DNA of 64,000 nt from the NCBI RefSeq assembly GCF_002849695.1, contig NZ_CP018937.1, positions 2,852,001-2,916,000 of the forward strand. The letters run 5' to 3'. Both the position numbers and the translations under genes were made by a program. Source of the stretch: Bacteroides fragilis (lineage in GTDB: Bacteria > Bacteroidota > Bacteroidia > Bacteroidales > Bacteroidaceae). This document shows positions 45,263-53,774 of the stretch, piece after piece (within the stretch, counting starts at the first letter, position 1; the number at the start of each line of letters is the position of its first letter). The notes under the pieces were generated by a model, which saw only the letters and a program-made list of their open reading frames with translations, had not been told where the DNA came from and made no database searches.

Positions 45263-47113
45263 ATGAAAAAATTATTGTTCTTCTTAGGTTCTCTCTTACT
45301 TTCATTAAGTACTTATGCAGCCATGAACGTATCAAAAATCGATCCGCCCTTCTGGTTCACCGGCATGAACAATCCGGAACTCCAGTTAATGGTATACGGC
45401 GAAGGCATCGGCCAGGCATCCGTATCAGTAAACTATCCCGGAGTATCACTCAGCAGCGTCGTGAAGCTGGAAAGCAACAATTATCTGCTTGTCTATCTTC
45501 ATCTCGATAAAGATGTTAAACCGGGGAAAATGCCTATTACATTCACTCTCGGAAAGAAAAAGCTGGTTAAGGATTACGAATTGAGAGCACGTAGCAAAGC
45601 AGGAGCCGACCACAAAGGCTTTGACGCATCGGATGCCCTATATCTGTTAATGCCGGATCGCTTTGCCAATGGAAACCCGGACAACGACCAGATAGAAGGC
45701 ATGGCAGAATATAAAGTAGACCGCAATGACCCGAACGCCCGCCACGGCGGTGACCTCGCCGGTATTGAACAAAACCTGGACTACTTTACCGACCTGGGAG
45801 TGACCGCACTCTGGTTCACCCCGGTACTTGAGAACAATATGAAAGGCGGTTCGTACCACGGCTATGCCACGACCGATTATTACAAAGTAGACCCACGTTT
45901 CGGTACCAACGAAGAATATCGTTCGCTGATAGACAAAGCTCACAACCGGGGCATTAAAGTCGTAATGGATATGATCTTCAACCATTGCGGAGTAGAACAC
46001 CCCTGGATCAAGGATATGCCTTCGAAGGACTGGTTCAACCACTCCGATTTTAAAGACAACTTCGTACAGACATCTTACAAACTGACTCCTCACGTAGATC
46101 CGTACGCCTCACAGTATGACTTCGACCAGATGAATGACGGCTGGTTTGTGGAAGCCATGCCCGACTTGAACCAGAAGAACCCTCACGTATACAAATATCT
46201 CCTGCAAAACAGTTTGTGGTGGATTGAATATGCCGATATCGACGGCATCCGGATGGATACTTACCCGTATGCCGACTACGATGCCATGAGCAACTGGATG
46301 AAGGAACTGAATGAAGAATATCCCAACTATAACACGGTAGGCGAAACCTGGGTAACCGAACCTGCCTACACAGCCTGGTGGCAAAAAGATTCCAAACTCT
46401 CCGCCCCACGCAACAGTAACCTGAAAACTGTGATGGACTTCAGTTTCTTCGACAAAATCAACACAGCCAAGAATGAAGAGACCGACACCTGGTTCAAAGG
46501 TCTGGATCGGGTATACAACAACTTTGTATACGATTATCTGTATCCCGATCCCGCATCCGTGCTGGCTTTCATAGAGAATCACGATACCGACCGCTTTCTG
46601 GGTGAAGGTGAAAATCTCGACATGCTGAAACAGGCCTCTACCCTTTTGCTGACCACCCGGCGCATTCCGCAGCTTTATTACGGAACCGAAGTCATGATGA
46701 ACGGAGTAAAGAGCAAAAGCGACGGTTATGTCAGAAAAGATTTCCCCGGCGGATGGGCCAATGATAAAGAAAACGCTCTTACTCCGGAGGGACGTACCAA
46801 ACTACAGAACGAAAGCTATAACTTCTACCGCAATCTGCTGAACTGGCGCAAAGGCAACGATGTGATTGCCAAAGGCAGCATGAAACAGTTCATGGTTCAG
46901 CACGGTGTATATGCCTATGCACGCGAATATAACGGAAAAACAGTATTTGTCCTGTTGAACGGTACGGATAAGGAGGTGAAACTCCCTCTGAAATATTACG
47001 CTGAAGTACTGAAAGATAAAACTCAAGGCAAAGACGTCATTAGCGGAAAAATGATAATGCTGAACGAGGAACTGACAATGGCTCCACGCCAGTCAATGGT
47101 CATAGAGCTTTAG
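45263..47113 (+). CDS. SusA-like GH13 neopullulanase/cyclomaltodextrinase
   Basis: 616 residues, close to B. thetaiotaomicron SusA length. Signal peptide about 1-19. The N-terminal domain (about 20-115, beta sandwich) is of the cyclomaltodextrinase type. The GH13 barrel has MDMIFNHCG (region I), nucleophile D332 in DGIRMDTY, acid/base E361 in VGETW and D441 in IENHDTDR. It would act in the periplasm on maltooligosaccharides or pullulan. It is not next to SusC/D genes; the Sus-type locus is 11 kb further on. Probably expressed alone. Confidence 0.94.
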   Translation: MKKLLFFLGSLLLSLSTYAAMNVSKIDPPFWFTGMNNPELQLMVYGEGIGQASVSVNYPGVSLSSVVKLESNNYLLVYLHLDKDVKPGKMPITFTLGKKKLVKDYELRARSKAGADHKGFDASDALYLLMPDRFANGNPDNDQIEGMAEYKVDRNDPNARHGGDLAGIEQNLDYFTDLGVTALWFTPVLENNMKGGSYHGYATTDYYKVDPRFGTNEEYRSLIDKAHNRGIKVVMDMIFNHCGVEHPWIKDMPSKDWFNHSDFKDNFVQTSYKLTPHVDPYASQYDFDQMNDGWFVEAMPDLNQKNPHVYKYLLQNSLWWIEYADIDGIRMDTYPYADYDAMSNWMKELNEEYPNYNTVGETWVTEPAYTAWWQKDSKLSAPRNSNLKTVMDFSFFDKINTAKNEETDTWFKGLDRVYNNFVYDYLYPDPASVLAFIENHDTDRFLGEGENLDMLKQASTLLLTTRRIPQLYYGTEVMMNGVKSKSDGYVRKDFPGGWANDKENALTPEGRTKLQNESYNFYRNLLNWRKGNDVIAKGSMKQFMVQHGVYAYAREYNGKTVFVLLNGTDKEVKLPLKYYAEVLKDKTQGKDVISGKMIMLNEELTMAPRQSMVIEL

Positions 47114-47120
47114 CCCCGTT

Positions 47121-47157
47121 CACCCCAAAGCAGGCTCGGGGTGTCAAAAGTCTTTTT
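47121..47157 (+). terminator. Terminator after the GH13 gene
   Basis: CACCCC/GGGGTG arms with an alternative CCCCG/CGGGG pairing, followed by TCTTTTTG. It starts 7 bp past the stop. Confidence 0.6.
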
Positions 47158-47167
47158 GTCACGAATA

Positions 47168-47193
47168 ATAATAGTCAAACATTTGACTATTAT
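47168..47193. promoter_or_regulatory. Perfect palindrome at the marR promoter, likely MarR operator
   Basis: ATAATAGTCAAA (47168-47179) and TTTGACTATTAT (47182-47193) are exact reverse complements with a 2-base spacer. The right arm contains the -33 TTTG of the promoter below, so a bound regulator would block transcription. Confidence 0.75.
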
Positions 47194-47214
47194 CGAAGAA
47201 TATCGCTACCTTTG
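47182..47214 (+). promoter_or_regulatory. Promoter of the MarR-efflux operon
   Basis: -33 TTTG starts the right arm of the palindrome. -7 TACCTTTG lies at 47207-47214, with 21 bp between the boxes. The marR ATG is 22 bp downstream. Confidence 0.72.
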
Positions 47215-47236
47215 CACCGACTAAAAGAATACAACG

Positions 47237-47677
47237 ATGACAAACAACGAATCGGCACGCGAGCTTATTCTACAAATCCTGCGAACCCGGATGGCTTTCC
47301 GTCAAACCCTTCAACGGGTGCTCAAACGGCACAACGTAGATATGACCTTCGAAATGCTGCAAGTAATGAATTGCCTGTGGAACGAACAAGGCATCAGCCA
47401 GCAATCTCTGGCAGAGAAAACGGCAAAAGACAAAGCTTGCCTGACTAACCTAATCAATAACCTGGAGAAGAAGAATTGGGTGATACGGAAAGAAGATTCA
47501 TCCGACCGGAGAAACCGGCTGATTTTTCTTACAGCACAGGGCGAGGAACTTGCCCTTACAGTGAAACCGCTGATCAACGATATCTATACCCAAACAGGAA
47601 TAGAGATGGAGGTCAGCCGGATAAACGAATGTACCGAAGATTTAAAAAGACTGTACGAAGTTCTCAACGAAATCTAA
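47237..47677 (+). CDS. MarR-family transcriptional regulator
   Basis: 146 residues. The winged helix covers about 40-110, with recognition-helix region ISQQSLAEKTAKDKACLTNLINNL (quoted in part: QQSLAEKTAKDKACLTN) and wing SSDRRNRLIFLTAQG. It is 14 bp before the HlyD gene. With the perfect palindrome at its own promoter, it most likely represses the whole operon and is released by a substrate of the pump. Confidence 0.93.
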   Translation: MTNNESARELILQILRTRMAFRQTLQRVLKRHNVDMTFEMLQVMNCLWNEQGISQQSLAEKTAKDKACLTNLINNLEKKNWVIRKEDSSDRRNRLIFLTAQGEELALTVKPLINDIYTQTGIEMEVSRINECTEDLKRLYEVLNEI

Positions 47678-47691
47678 AATCAACTCAGGCC

Positions 47692-48759
47692 ATGTCCACC
47701 CATCAAGCGAAACAAAAAGAATTAAGAAAGCTGAAGTACAGAAACATCTTTCTCAACACGGTATGCATATTATTAGCACTGGCAGGTATCTCGTGGACAG
47801 TAAACTATTTCTGGAAATATGCCCGCTACGAAATAACCAATGATGCCGTAGTAGACCAATACATCGCTCCGCTCAACATCCGGATACCGGGATATATCAA
47901 AGAAGTACGTTTCACCGAGCACCAGTATGTACATGCCGGCGACACGCTCCTGATTCTGGATGACCGTGAATACCGGATCCGGCTCAAAGACGCGGAAGCC
48001 GCTTTGATGGATGCCTTAGGCTCCAGAGAGGTTTTGAACTCCGGCATCCGGACCTCAGGGGTGAACATTGCCGTACAGGACGCCAACATAGCCGAAACCC
48101 AAGCACGGCTTTCACAGCAGGAAGCCGAACTGAACCGATACACCCGGCTCCTGAAAAAACAGGCCATCAGCCAACAGGACTACGAACTGGCAAAAGCAAA
48201 TTTTGAAGCAACCCGAGCACGTTACAATGCCCTCCTGCGCCAAAAAGAAGCCGCCCAATCGCAGTACTCTGAAACCAGTAAACGCAGTACCAGTGCCGAA
48301 GCCAATATCCTCCGTAAAGAGGCCGAAGTGGATATGGCTAAACTGAACCTGTCATATACCGTCGTCACCGCACCTTATGACGGATACATGGGACGGCGCA
48401 CCCTTGAACCGGGACAGTTCGTACAAGGGGGACAGACTCTCTCGTATCTGGTACGAGGCAATGATAAATGGGTAACTGCCAACTATAAAGAGACTCAGAT
48501 AGCCCACATCTACATCGGACAAAAGGTTCGCATTAAAGTAGATGCTTTCAGCGGCCGGACCTTTCATGGAACCGTCACGGCCATTTCCGAAGCTACCGGG
48601 TCAAAATACTCCCTGGTGCCTACCGACAATTCGGCCGGGAACTTTGTCAAAGTACAGCAGCGCATTCCTGTCCGCATTGACCTCAACGATGCCTCACCCA
48701 AAGAGATGGAATGCCTCCGTGCCGGAATGATGGTAGAAACGGAGGCGGTCCGCCCATAA
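47692..48759 (+). CDS. HlyD/EmrA-type membrane fusion protein
   Basis: 355 residues from the Met at 47692. One N-terminal membrane helix (about 20-40). Then a lipoyl half-motif (IPGYIKEVRFTEHQYVHAGD), a long coiled-coil hairpin (about 105-215) and the matching second lipoyl half and beta-barrel (TVVTAPYDGYMGRRTLEPGQ). It links the inner-membrane pump encoded next to a TolC-like outer-membrane channel, which is not encoded here. Confidence 0.93.
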   Translation: MSTHQAKQKELRKLKYRNIFLNTVCILLALAGISWTVNYFWKYARYEITNDAVVDQYIAPLNIRIPGYIKEVRFTEHQYVHAGDTLLILDDREYRIRLKDAEAALMDALGSREVLNSGIRTSGVNIAVQDANIAETQARLSQQEAELNRYTRLLKKQAISQQDYELAKANFEATRARYNALLRQKEAAQSQYSETSKRSTSAEANILRKEAEVDMAKLNLSYTVVTAPYDGYMGRRTLEPGQFVQGGQTLSYLVRGNDKWVTANYKETQIAHIYIGQKVRIKVDAFSGRTFHGTVTAISEATGSKYSLVPTDNSAGNFVKVQQRIPVRIDLNDASPKEMECLRAGMMVETEAVRP

Positions 48760-48763
48760 GCCT

Positions 48764-50359
48764 ATGGTAAAGCTCAACCTCCCTACCCGCCCCTGGGTGC
48801 CCCAATGGTTGGGCATCGTAACGATGTTCATCGTCATTTTTCCCATCACCCTGCTCAACGGAGCTTACACAGGCAGTATGATCGAAGTGTCGAACACGCT
48901 GGGAGTGATGAGCGAAGATATCACGATGGCCTATTATTCAGCTTCGGTGGGGATGGCTGTAGCCTACCCCATCGTACCGAAAATACGTGCTATAGCCACT
49001 TCGAAGACCTTGTTGCTCACAGACTTATTGCTACAGGTTTTCTTCAGCCTGATCTGTGCACAGACAGGCAGCATGGACGTCATCATGGGATGCTGTTTCT
49101 TCATGGGATTCCTCAAAGGTTTCGTCATGCTCGAGTTCATCATCCTGATCCGTCCACTTTTCAGTCCCAAAAACATACGAAGTGAATTTTACGCCTATTT
49201 CTATCCCATTGTCTTCTCCGGAGGACAGTTGTCAATGGCTATCACGGCACAATTGGCCTATCATTATCAATGGCAGCACATGTACTATTTCGTCACCATC
49301 CTTCTACTGGTTGCCATTCTGTTTGTATTGTGTTTTTTCCGTTACGCACAACGTCCCGTCCACATCCCGTTCAAGGAGATGGACGGAAAGAGCATGTTCA
49401 TCATTGCCGCTGCCTATCTGCTGACACTCTATACCTTCACTTATGGCAAAACACTCGACTGGTTCGCATCCCCTAAAATAAGAGTATACGTATTCATCAT
49501 CCCTCTCCTGATAGCTCTTTTCATCTACCGCCAACGGACACAGCCGAAGCCTTTCGTCAGTCTGAAACCACTTACTCTGCATAAATCCATCATCGGATAC
49601 GGCTTCATGGTACTCGCCATGTTTCTGACAGCCACCAGTTCACTGGTGACCAACTACATGAACAGTATTATCCGGGTAGACAGCATTCACGCCAATTCAC
49701 TCAGCCTGTGGCTGTTGCCCGGCTATGTCGTGGGAGCGATTATTTGTTTCTGGTGGTTCCGATGGCAACGGTGGCGGTTTCGCTTTCTGATTTCAGGCGG
49801 CATGTTCTGTTACGTCATTTATCTGGCAATTCTCTACTTTGGCATAACCCCGTATGGCACTTACGAAATGCTCTACCTTCCTATCTTATTCCGGGGAGTG
49901 GGCATGATGGTCCTGTTTATCGCATTCGGCGTTTTTGTCGTCGAAGATTTAGACCCGCGCCTGACACTGTCCAACGCTTTCTTCCTGATTTCCTTCCGGT
50001 CGGCACTGGCACCGGTCCTGTCGGCCTCGTTTTTCAATAACATGCTCTATTATCTTCAGGTGAAAGGCATGAATGTTCTTTCGGAAAATATGACGCTGAC
50101 CAATCCAATAGCCGAACAGAAATATAACCAGGCACTGAACAGCGCCCTGGCACAGGGACACGAATTCAGCGAAGCCGGCCAGTTGGCAACCAACAGCCTG
50201 TACTCCACTTTGCAACAGCAATCTCTGTTACTGGCACTGAAAACACTGATCGGTTATGTGCTGATACTGGCACTGGTGGTTGCAGTCGTTGCAGCTTTTA
50301 TCCCTTTCCATAAGACATTGAAAGTGGCTGTCGTAAAGACGGGAGACGATATGGTATAA
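48764..50359 (+). CDS. EmrB-like MFS drug transporter (DHA2 type)
   Basis: 531 residues with about fourteen membrane segments, typical of DHA2/EmrB. The N-terminal segment (about 17-34) is followed by GAYTGSMIEVSNTLGVMSED, which parallels the EmrB segment 1-2 loop. It is 4 bp after the HlyD gene. It would export hydrophobic compounds or drugs, working with the HlyD protein and a separate outer-membrane channel. Confidence 0.92.
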   Translation: MVKLNLPTRPWVPQWLGIVTMFIVIFPITLLNGAYTGSMIEVSNTLGVMSEDITMAYYSASVGMAVAYPIVPKIRAIATSKTLLLTDLLLQVFFSLICAQTGSMDVIMGCCFFMGFLKGFVMLEFIILIRPLFSPKNIRSEFYAYFYPIVFSGGQLSMAITAQLAYHYQWQHMYYFVTILLLVAILFVLCFFRYAQRPVHIPFKEMDGKSMFIIAAAYLLTLYTFTYGKTLDWFASPKIRVYVFIIPLLIALFIYRQRTQPKPFVSLKPLTLHKSIIGYGFMVLAMFLTATSSLVTNYMNSIIRVDSIHANSLSLWLLPGYVVGAIICFWWFRWQRWRFRFLISGGMFCYVIYLAILYFGITPYGTYEMLYLPILFRGVGMMVLFIAFGVFVVEDLDPRLTLSNAFFLISFRSALAPVLSASFFNNMLYYLQVKGMNVLSENMTLTNPIAEQKYNQALNSALAQGHEFSEAGQLATNSLYSTLQQQSLLLALKTLIGYVLILALVVAVVAAFIPFHKTLKVAVVKTGDDMV

Positions 50360-50464
50360 CGAACGAGGAAAGAATAAAGATTCCTCCGGCAAATATGTAG
50401 TTTGACAACCGTCCCGATAATTTTGATAATCAACAGATTATATTTACCAATATTTTTCTTTCAA

Positions 50465-50605
50465 TGTAAATCCATTTATCCCGGTATGTAAAGACATTAT
50501 CTCCGGTATGTAAAGGCTTTTATCCCGGCATGTAAAACCATTTACCCCGGTACGTAAAACCATTTATCCCGGTACGTAAAACCATTTATCCCGGCATGTA
50601 AAACT
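50465..50605. repeat. 22-bp tandem repeat, 6.4 copies
   Basis: Six full units begin at 50465, 50487, 50509, 50531, 50553 and 50575, and a partial one ends at 50605. Unit consensus: TGTAAAACCATTTATCCC then GGTA (22 bases in two pieces). Each junction forms a weak dyad TTTAnCCCGGTAnGTAAA. Units 4-6 are nearly identical, units 1-3 diverged. There are no spacers, so it is not CRISPR. Confidence 0.92.
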
Positions 50606-50642
50606 TTGATAAGCCAGTCCCGAAAACCCGGTGAATTTGATT

Positions 50643-50749
50643 ATTCACCACAGAAGAGAATAACGTCTCACAGAGGAGAATTTCTCTCCGGAACCTTTCA
50701 TAAACAAAAGATGAAAACTCTGTGCCTTCTGTACCCTCCGTGGTGAATC
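50643..50749. repeat. Inverted-repeat intergenic element, copy A
   Basis: Starts ATTCACCACAGA and ends with TGGTGAAT (terminal inverted repeat). The inside has further CTCACAGAG and CTCTGTG matches. Same family as 53089-53186 and 60895-60990. Confidence 0.7.
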
Positions 50750-50790
50750 AAAACCCGAACCGGATGGCAACCGAATTTTCGGACCGGCCT

Positions 50791-50823
50791 AAAAAAAAGC
50801 CACTCAATCGCTTGAGTGGCCTT
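50791..50823 (-). terminator. Terminator of the aldolase gene
   Basis: On the minus strand a GCCACTCAAG/CTTGAGTGGC stem is followed by eight T. It lies 44 bp past the fba stop. Confidence 0.9.
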
Positions 50824-50866
50824 CCAAAAATGTAAATTAAATAAACATGAACAACATCATGTTTTT

Positions 50867-51871
50867 TTATTCAGCCAACTTATTGTCTGAACCCAGCACA
50901 TTGATGATTTTGTGCTTGTAGAGTTTTTCCATGTTGTCGCGAGCCGGTCCCAGGTATTTACGTGGGTCGAACTCAGCCGGTTTTTCTGCAAATACCTTAC
51001 GGATAGCAGCAGTCATAGCCAAACGAGAGTCTGAGTCGATGTTGATTTTGCAAACAGCAGAAGCAGCAGCTTTACGCAACTCGTCTTCAGGAATACCGAT
51101 AGCAGCTTTCAGCGCACCACCAAATTGGTTAATGGTTGCAACTTCTTCTTCAGGAACTGAAGATGATCCGTGAAGAACGATAGGGAATCCCGGAAGTTCT
51201 TTCATTACGCCATCCAATACGTTAAATGCCAACGGAGGAGGAACCATACGGCCAGTTTTCGGATCGATGTGGCACTGTTCCGGAGTAAATTTATAAGCAC
51301 CGTGAGAAGTACCGATAGAGATAGCCAATGAATCGCAACCTGTTTTAGTTACGAAATCAACTACTTCATCCGGTTCAGTATATGTGTGGTGGTCTGAAGA
51401 AACTTCATCTTCTACACCGGCCAATACGCCGAGTTCACCTTCTACAGTTACATCGAACTGGTGAGCGTAGTCAACAACTTTCTTAGTCAGAGCAACGTTT
51501 TCATCATAAGGAAGGTGAGAACCGTCGATCATTACAGAAGAGAAGCCTGAGTCGATACAGCTTTTGCAAGTTTCGAAAGTATCTCCGTGGTCGAGGTGCA
51601 AAACGATTTCAGGGTTTTTGCAGCCCAATTCTTTTGCATATTCTACAGCACCCTGAGCCATGTAACGCAACAGTGTAGCGTTAGCATACTGACGAGCACC
51701 TTTTGATACCTGCAAAATAACCGGAGACTTAGTTTCTACAGCAGCCTTGATGATAGCCTGCATCTGTTCCATATTGTTGAAGTTGAATGCAGGGATTGCA
51801 TATCCACCCTTGATAGCCTTAGCAAACATATCTCTAGTGTTTACCAGACCTAAATCTTTGTAATTAACCAT
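50867..51871 (-). CDS. fba: Class II fructose-1,6-bisphosphate aldolase
   Basis: 334 residues. Zinc-dependent class II family: LHLDHGDTFETCKSC holds the metal-site His, GSHLPYDENVALTKKVV follows, and VLHGSSSVPEEE near residue 230 has the second His. It splits fructose-1,6-bisphosphate in glycolysis. The biased codon use is like that of pgk. It has its own promoter (51920-51913) and terminator, so it is a single-gene unit. Confidence 0.97.
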   Translation of the reverse strand: MVNYKDLGLVNTRDMFAKAIKGGYAIPAFNFNNMEQMQAIIKAAVETKSPVILQVSKGARQYANATLLRYMAQGAVEYAKELGCKNPEIVLHLDHGDTFETCKSCIDSGFSSVMIDGSHLPYDENVALTKKVVDYAHQFDVTVEGELGVLAGVEDEVSSDHHTYTEPDEVVDFVTKTGCDSLAISIGTSHGAYKFTPEQCHIDPKTGRMVPPPLAFNVLDGVMKELPGFPIVLHGSSSVPEEEVATINQFGGALKAAIGIPEDELRKAAASAVCKINIDSDSRLAMTAAIRKVFAEKPAEFDPRKYLGPARDNMEKLYKHKIINVLGSDNKLAE

Positions 51872-51912
51872 TTTGTTTAAAAGTTTATTGTTAGTGAATC
51901 AAAAATTCTACG

Positions 51913-51920
51913 CAAAAGTA
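51913..51920 (-). promoter_or_regulatory. Bacteroides -7 element for fba
   Basis: TACTTTTG on the minus strand, 41 bp before the start. No strong -33 box is seen. Confidence 0.6.
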
Positions 51921-51944
51921 AGAATAATCCTTTGAATAGAGAAA

Positions 51945-51972
51945 CCGTCGGACGGAAATATCCGCCCGACGG
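51945..51972 (-). terminator. Hairpin downstream of the endonuclease/phosphatase gene
   Basis: CCGTCGGACGGA and TCCGCCCGACGG pair over 12 positions with one mismatch around an AATA loop. A short T-rich stretch follows on the minus strand, 78 bp past the stop of the upstream gene. Confidence 0.6.
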
Positions 51973-52050
51973 GTGCAATTCAATCCTATTTCAATTTATT
52001 TCCCATCCTTTAAGAGCCGTTTGTAATGTCTACGTAGCAAATAAAGGGTT

Positions 52051-53070
52051 TTATTGTTTCCTCATATATATTATGGTAGGCAAGTGGTCACTGTAACCGT
52101 CCAACCATACCTTACCGCCGTAGGTGCGCAACGGTGAACCCTTGTATCTGCCCTCCTGCTGGAACAGGTATTCACGCAGAAAGACTTCGTTATGATCATA
52201 TTTCAGTCCTTTTGCAGCCTGAAGCAGACTGGGTGAAATAATAATCTGATCGAACAGATTCCATTTGCCGCGATACAGCAAAGTGCCGACTCCTTTATCT
52301 TCCAGCGTCACCCACCAAGGATTATAGAGGTCATCCTCCGTCATATCTTCGACGTGTTTCTTAGCTCCCAGCACGGCAAGGCTCTGATCCATCGGGTCGT
52401 CGTTAAGATCGCCCATAATAATCAGTTTCAGGTCTTTGTCCGAACGCATTAACGAATCCTTCAATGCCTTCACCTGCATGGCGGCATGCATACGCACAGG
52501 CTCTTCCGCCCCACGGGATGGCCAATGGTTTACAATCATACATACCTTATCGCCTGCCAGTTCACCACCGACGATCAGGAATCCACGGGTCTTGTGAATC
52601 GTATCTCCTTCGAACGGAGTGGAAAGAACCAATGCCGTCGTACGGGGAGTAAACTGTTTGGGATCATACAGCAACGCACAGTCGATTCCCCGTTTATCGG
52701 GTCCTTCGTAATGTATGTAGCGATAACCTCCCGCAGCCATTTCCGGTTGGCGAATCAGGTCTTCAAGTACATTCCGGTTTTCAACTTCGGCCACCCCAAT
52801 GGCGGCAGGTCCGGCAGGTACTTTATCGCGCGATAGTTCACCCAGCACTTTGGACAGTTTTTTCAGTTTGGAGTGATACTTCTCCGAGTTCCATCCCTTA
52901 GCAGCATCCGGCAGATATTCATAATCGTTTTTTCCGGCATCGTGAATGGTATCAAACAGGTTTTCAAGATTGTAAAAGGCAACGCTGTACAGCCCGTCTT
53001 TGTGCTCCTGCGCACGGACACCGACAGACAGCAACACTAAAAAGCCGAATGCAATAATCAATTTCTTCAT
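52051..53070 (-). CDS. Endonuclease/exonuclease/phosphatase-family protein, exported
   Basis: 339 residues. Signal peptide (about 1-20, ending VRAQE). The EEP fold is supported by FYNLENLFDT (Asn/Glu of the metal site), the GVAEVENR strand (catalytic Glu), IVNHWPSRG, IMGDLNDDP (Asp/Asn) and the terminal GYSDHLP (Asp-His pair). Exported members act on phosphodiesters or nucleic acids; the true substrate is unknown. The upstream intergenic region carries inverted-repeat copy B. Confidence 0.88.
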   Translation of the reverse strand: MKKLIIAFGFLVLLSVGVRAQEHKDGLYSVAFYNLENLFDTIHDAGKNDYEYLPDAAKGWNSEKYHSKLKKLSKVLGELSRDKVPAGPAAIGVAEVENRNVLEDLIRQPEMAAGGYRYIHYEGPDKRGIDCALLYDPKQFTPRTTALVLSTPFEGDTIHKTRGFLIVGGELAGDKVCMIVNHWPSRGAEEPVRMHAAMQVKALKDSLMRSDKDLKLIIMGDLNDDPMDQSLAVLGAKKHVEDMTEDDLYNPWWVTLEDKGVGTLLYRGKWNLFDQIIISPSLLQAAKGLKYDHNEVFLREYLFQQEGRYKGSPLRTYGGKVWLDGYSDHLPTIIYMRKQ

Positions 53071-53088
53071 AATTTTGTTTTAAGTTTG

Positions 53089-53186
53089 ATTCACCACAGA
53101 GCAACACAGAGCCTTAAGTTCTTGTTATCAGGATATTGGAAAGAAGAAAAAATCTCTATAAGACTCTGTGTTGCCTTGTGGTGAAT
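53089..53186. repeat. Inverted-repeat intergenic element, copy B
   Basis: The 23-bp terminal arms (starting ATTCACCACAGAG, ending GTGGTGAAT) match at 21 of 23 positions. The centre is about 50 bp. Lies just upstream of the EEP gene. Confidence 0.8.
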
Positions 53187-53349
53187 TTAGTTCATTTCTT
53201 AACTATTTAATGTCCTTTTGGGATTTCAAACCAGCGGGACCTTGACTTTAAACCAACGGATTTTCTCCGTCAACCCTGCAAAAGTCTTAAAAAAAAGCGA
53301 GAATACGACTTTTTTTCTGAAACTTTTTTCCTAAGAAACAAAAAAGCAT

Positions 53350-53357
53350 TATCTTTG
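53350..53357 (+). promoter_or_regulatory. Bacteroides -7 element for rpmE
   Basis: TATCTTTG, an exact consensus, 75 bp before the start codon. The rest of the leader is A/T-rich. Confidence 0.65.
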
Positions 53358-53432
53358 CGCTCTGAAAAATGACCATTACACTATTCTTACCAAATAGTAA
53401 ACGATATAATAATTTAAAAAACAAATATTGAA

Positions 53433-53684
53433 ATGAAAAAAGGTCTTCATCCTGAATCATACCGTCCGGTAGTATTCAAAGATATGTCAAACGGTGATAT
53501 GTTTTTGTCTAAATCAACTGTGGCAACTAAAGAGACCATCGAATTCGAAGGTGAAACTTATCCGTTGCTGAAAGTCGAAATCTCAAGCACTTCTCACCCG
53601 TTCTACACAGGTAAATCTACATTGGTAGATACAGCCGGACGTGTTGACAAGTTCATGAGCCGTTACGGTAACCGTAAGAAATAA
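53433..53684 (+). CDS. rpmE2: Ribosomal protein L31 type B
   Basis: 83 residues. It lacks the CxxC zinc motif of type A L31, so it is the zinc-independent form. Typical segments are [20 protein letters not shown] and the C-terminal [15 protein letters not shown]. It has a strong terminator 24 bp after the stop. Confidence 0.97.
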   Translation: MKKGLHPESYRPVVFKDMSNGDMFLSKSTVATKETIEFEGETYPLLKVEISSTSHPFYTGKSTLVDTAGRVDKFMSRYGNRKK

Positions 53685-53708
53685 TCAAACGGACTTCCGA
53701 TTGATAAA

Positions 53709-53746
53709 AATAAGCTGCCTCCTTTGCGGAGGCAGCTTATTTTTTT
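53709..53746 (+). terminator. Terminator after rpmE2
   Basis: Perfect 14-bp stem AATAAGCTGCCTCC/GGAGGCAGCTTATT with a TTTGC loop and seven T. It may work in both directions because the sensor kinase ends just beyond it. Confidence 0.92.
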
Positions 53747-53774
53747 GCCTATATGGAAGAAGAGATTAAGGAAA

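Larger units (their letters stand above)
50360..50866. other. 507-bp non-coding region with repeats
   Basis: Between convergent operons. Left to right: a 22-bp tandem array (50465-50605), a long inverted-repeat element (50643-50749) and the aldolase terminator (50791-50823). No gene is seen. Confidence 0.8.
53071..53432. other. 362-bp region between the EEP gene and rpmE
   Basis: Carries inverted-repeat copy B (53089-53186), then AT-rich DNA with TTGGGATTTCAAACC, and the rpmE -7 box at 53350. No gene is seen. Confidence 0.65.

Noticed and set aside
50465..50605. Tandem array as a CRISPR array
   Set aside because: Units follow each other directly with no unique spacers and no cas genes are nearby.
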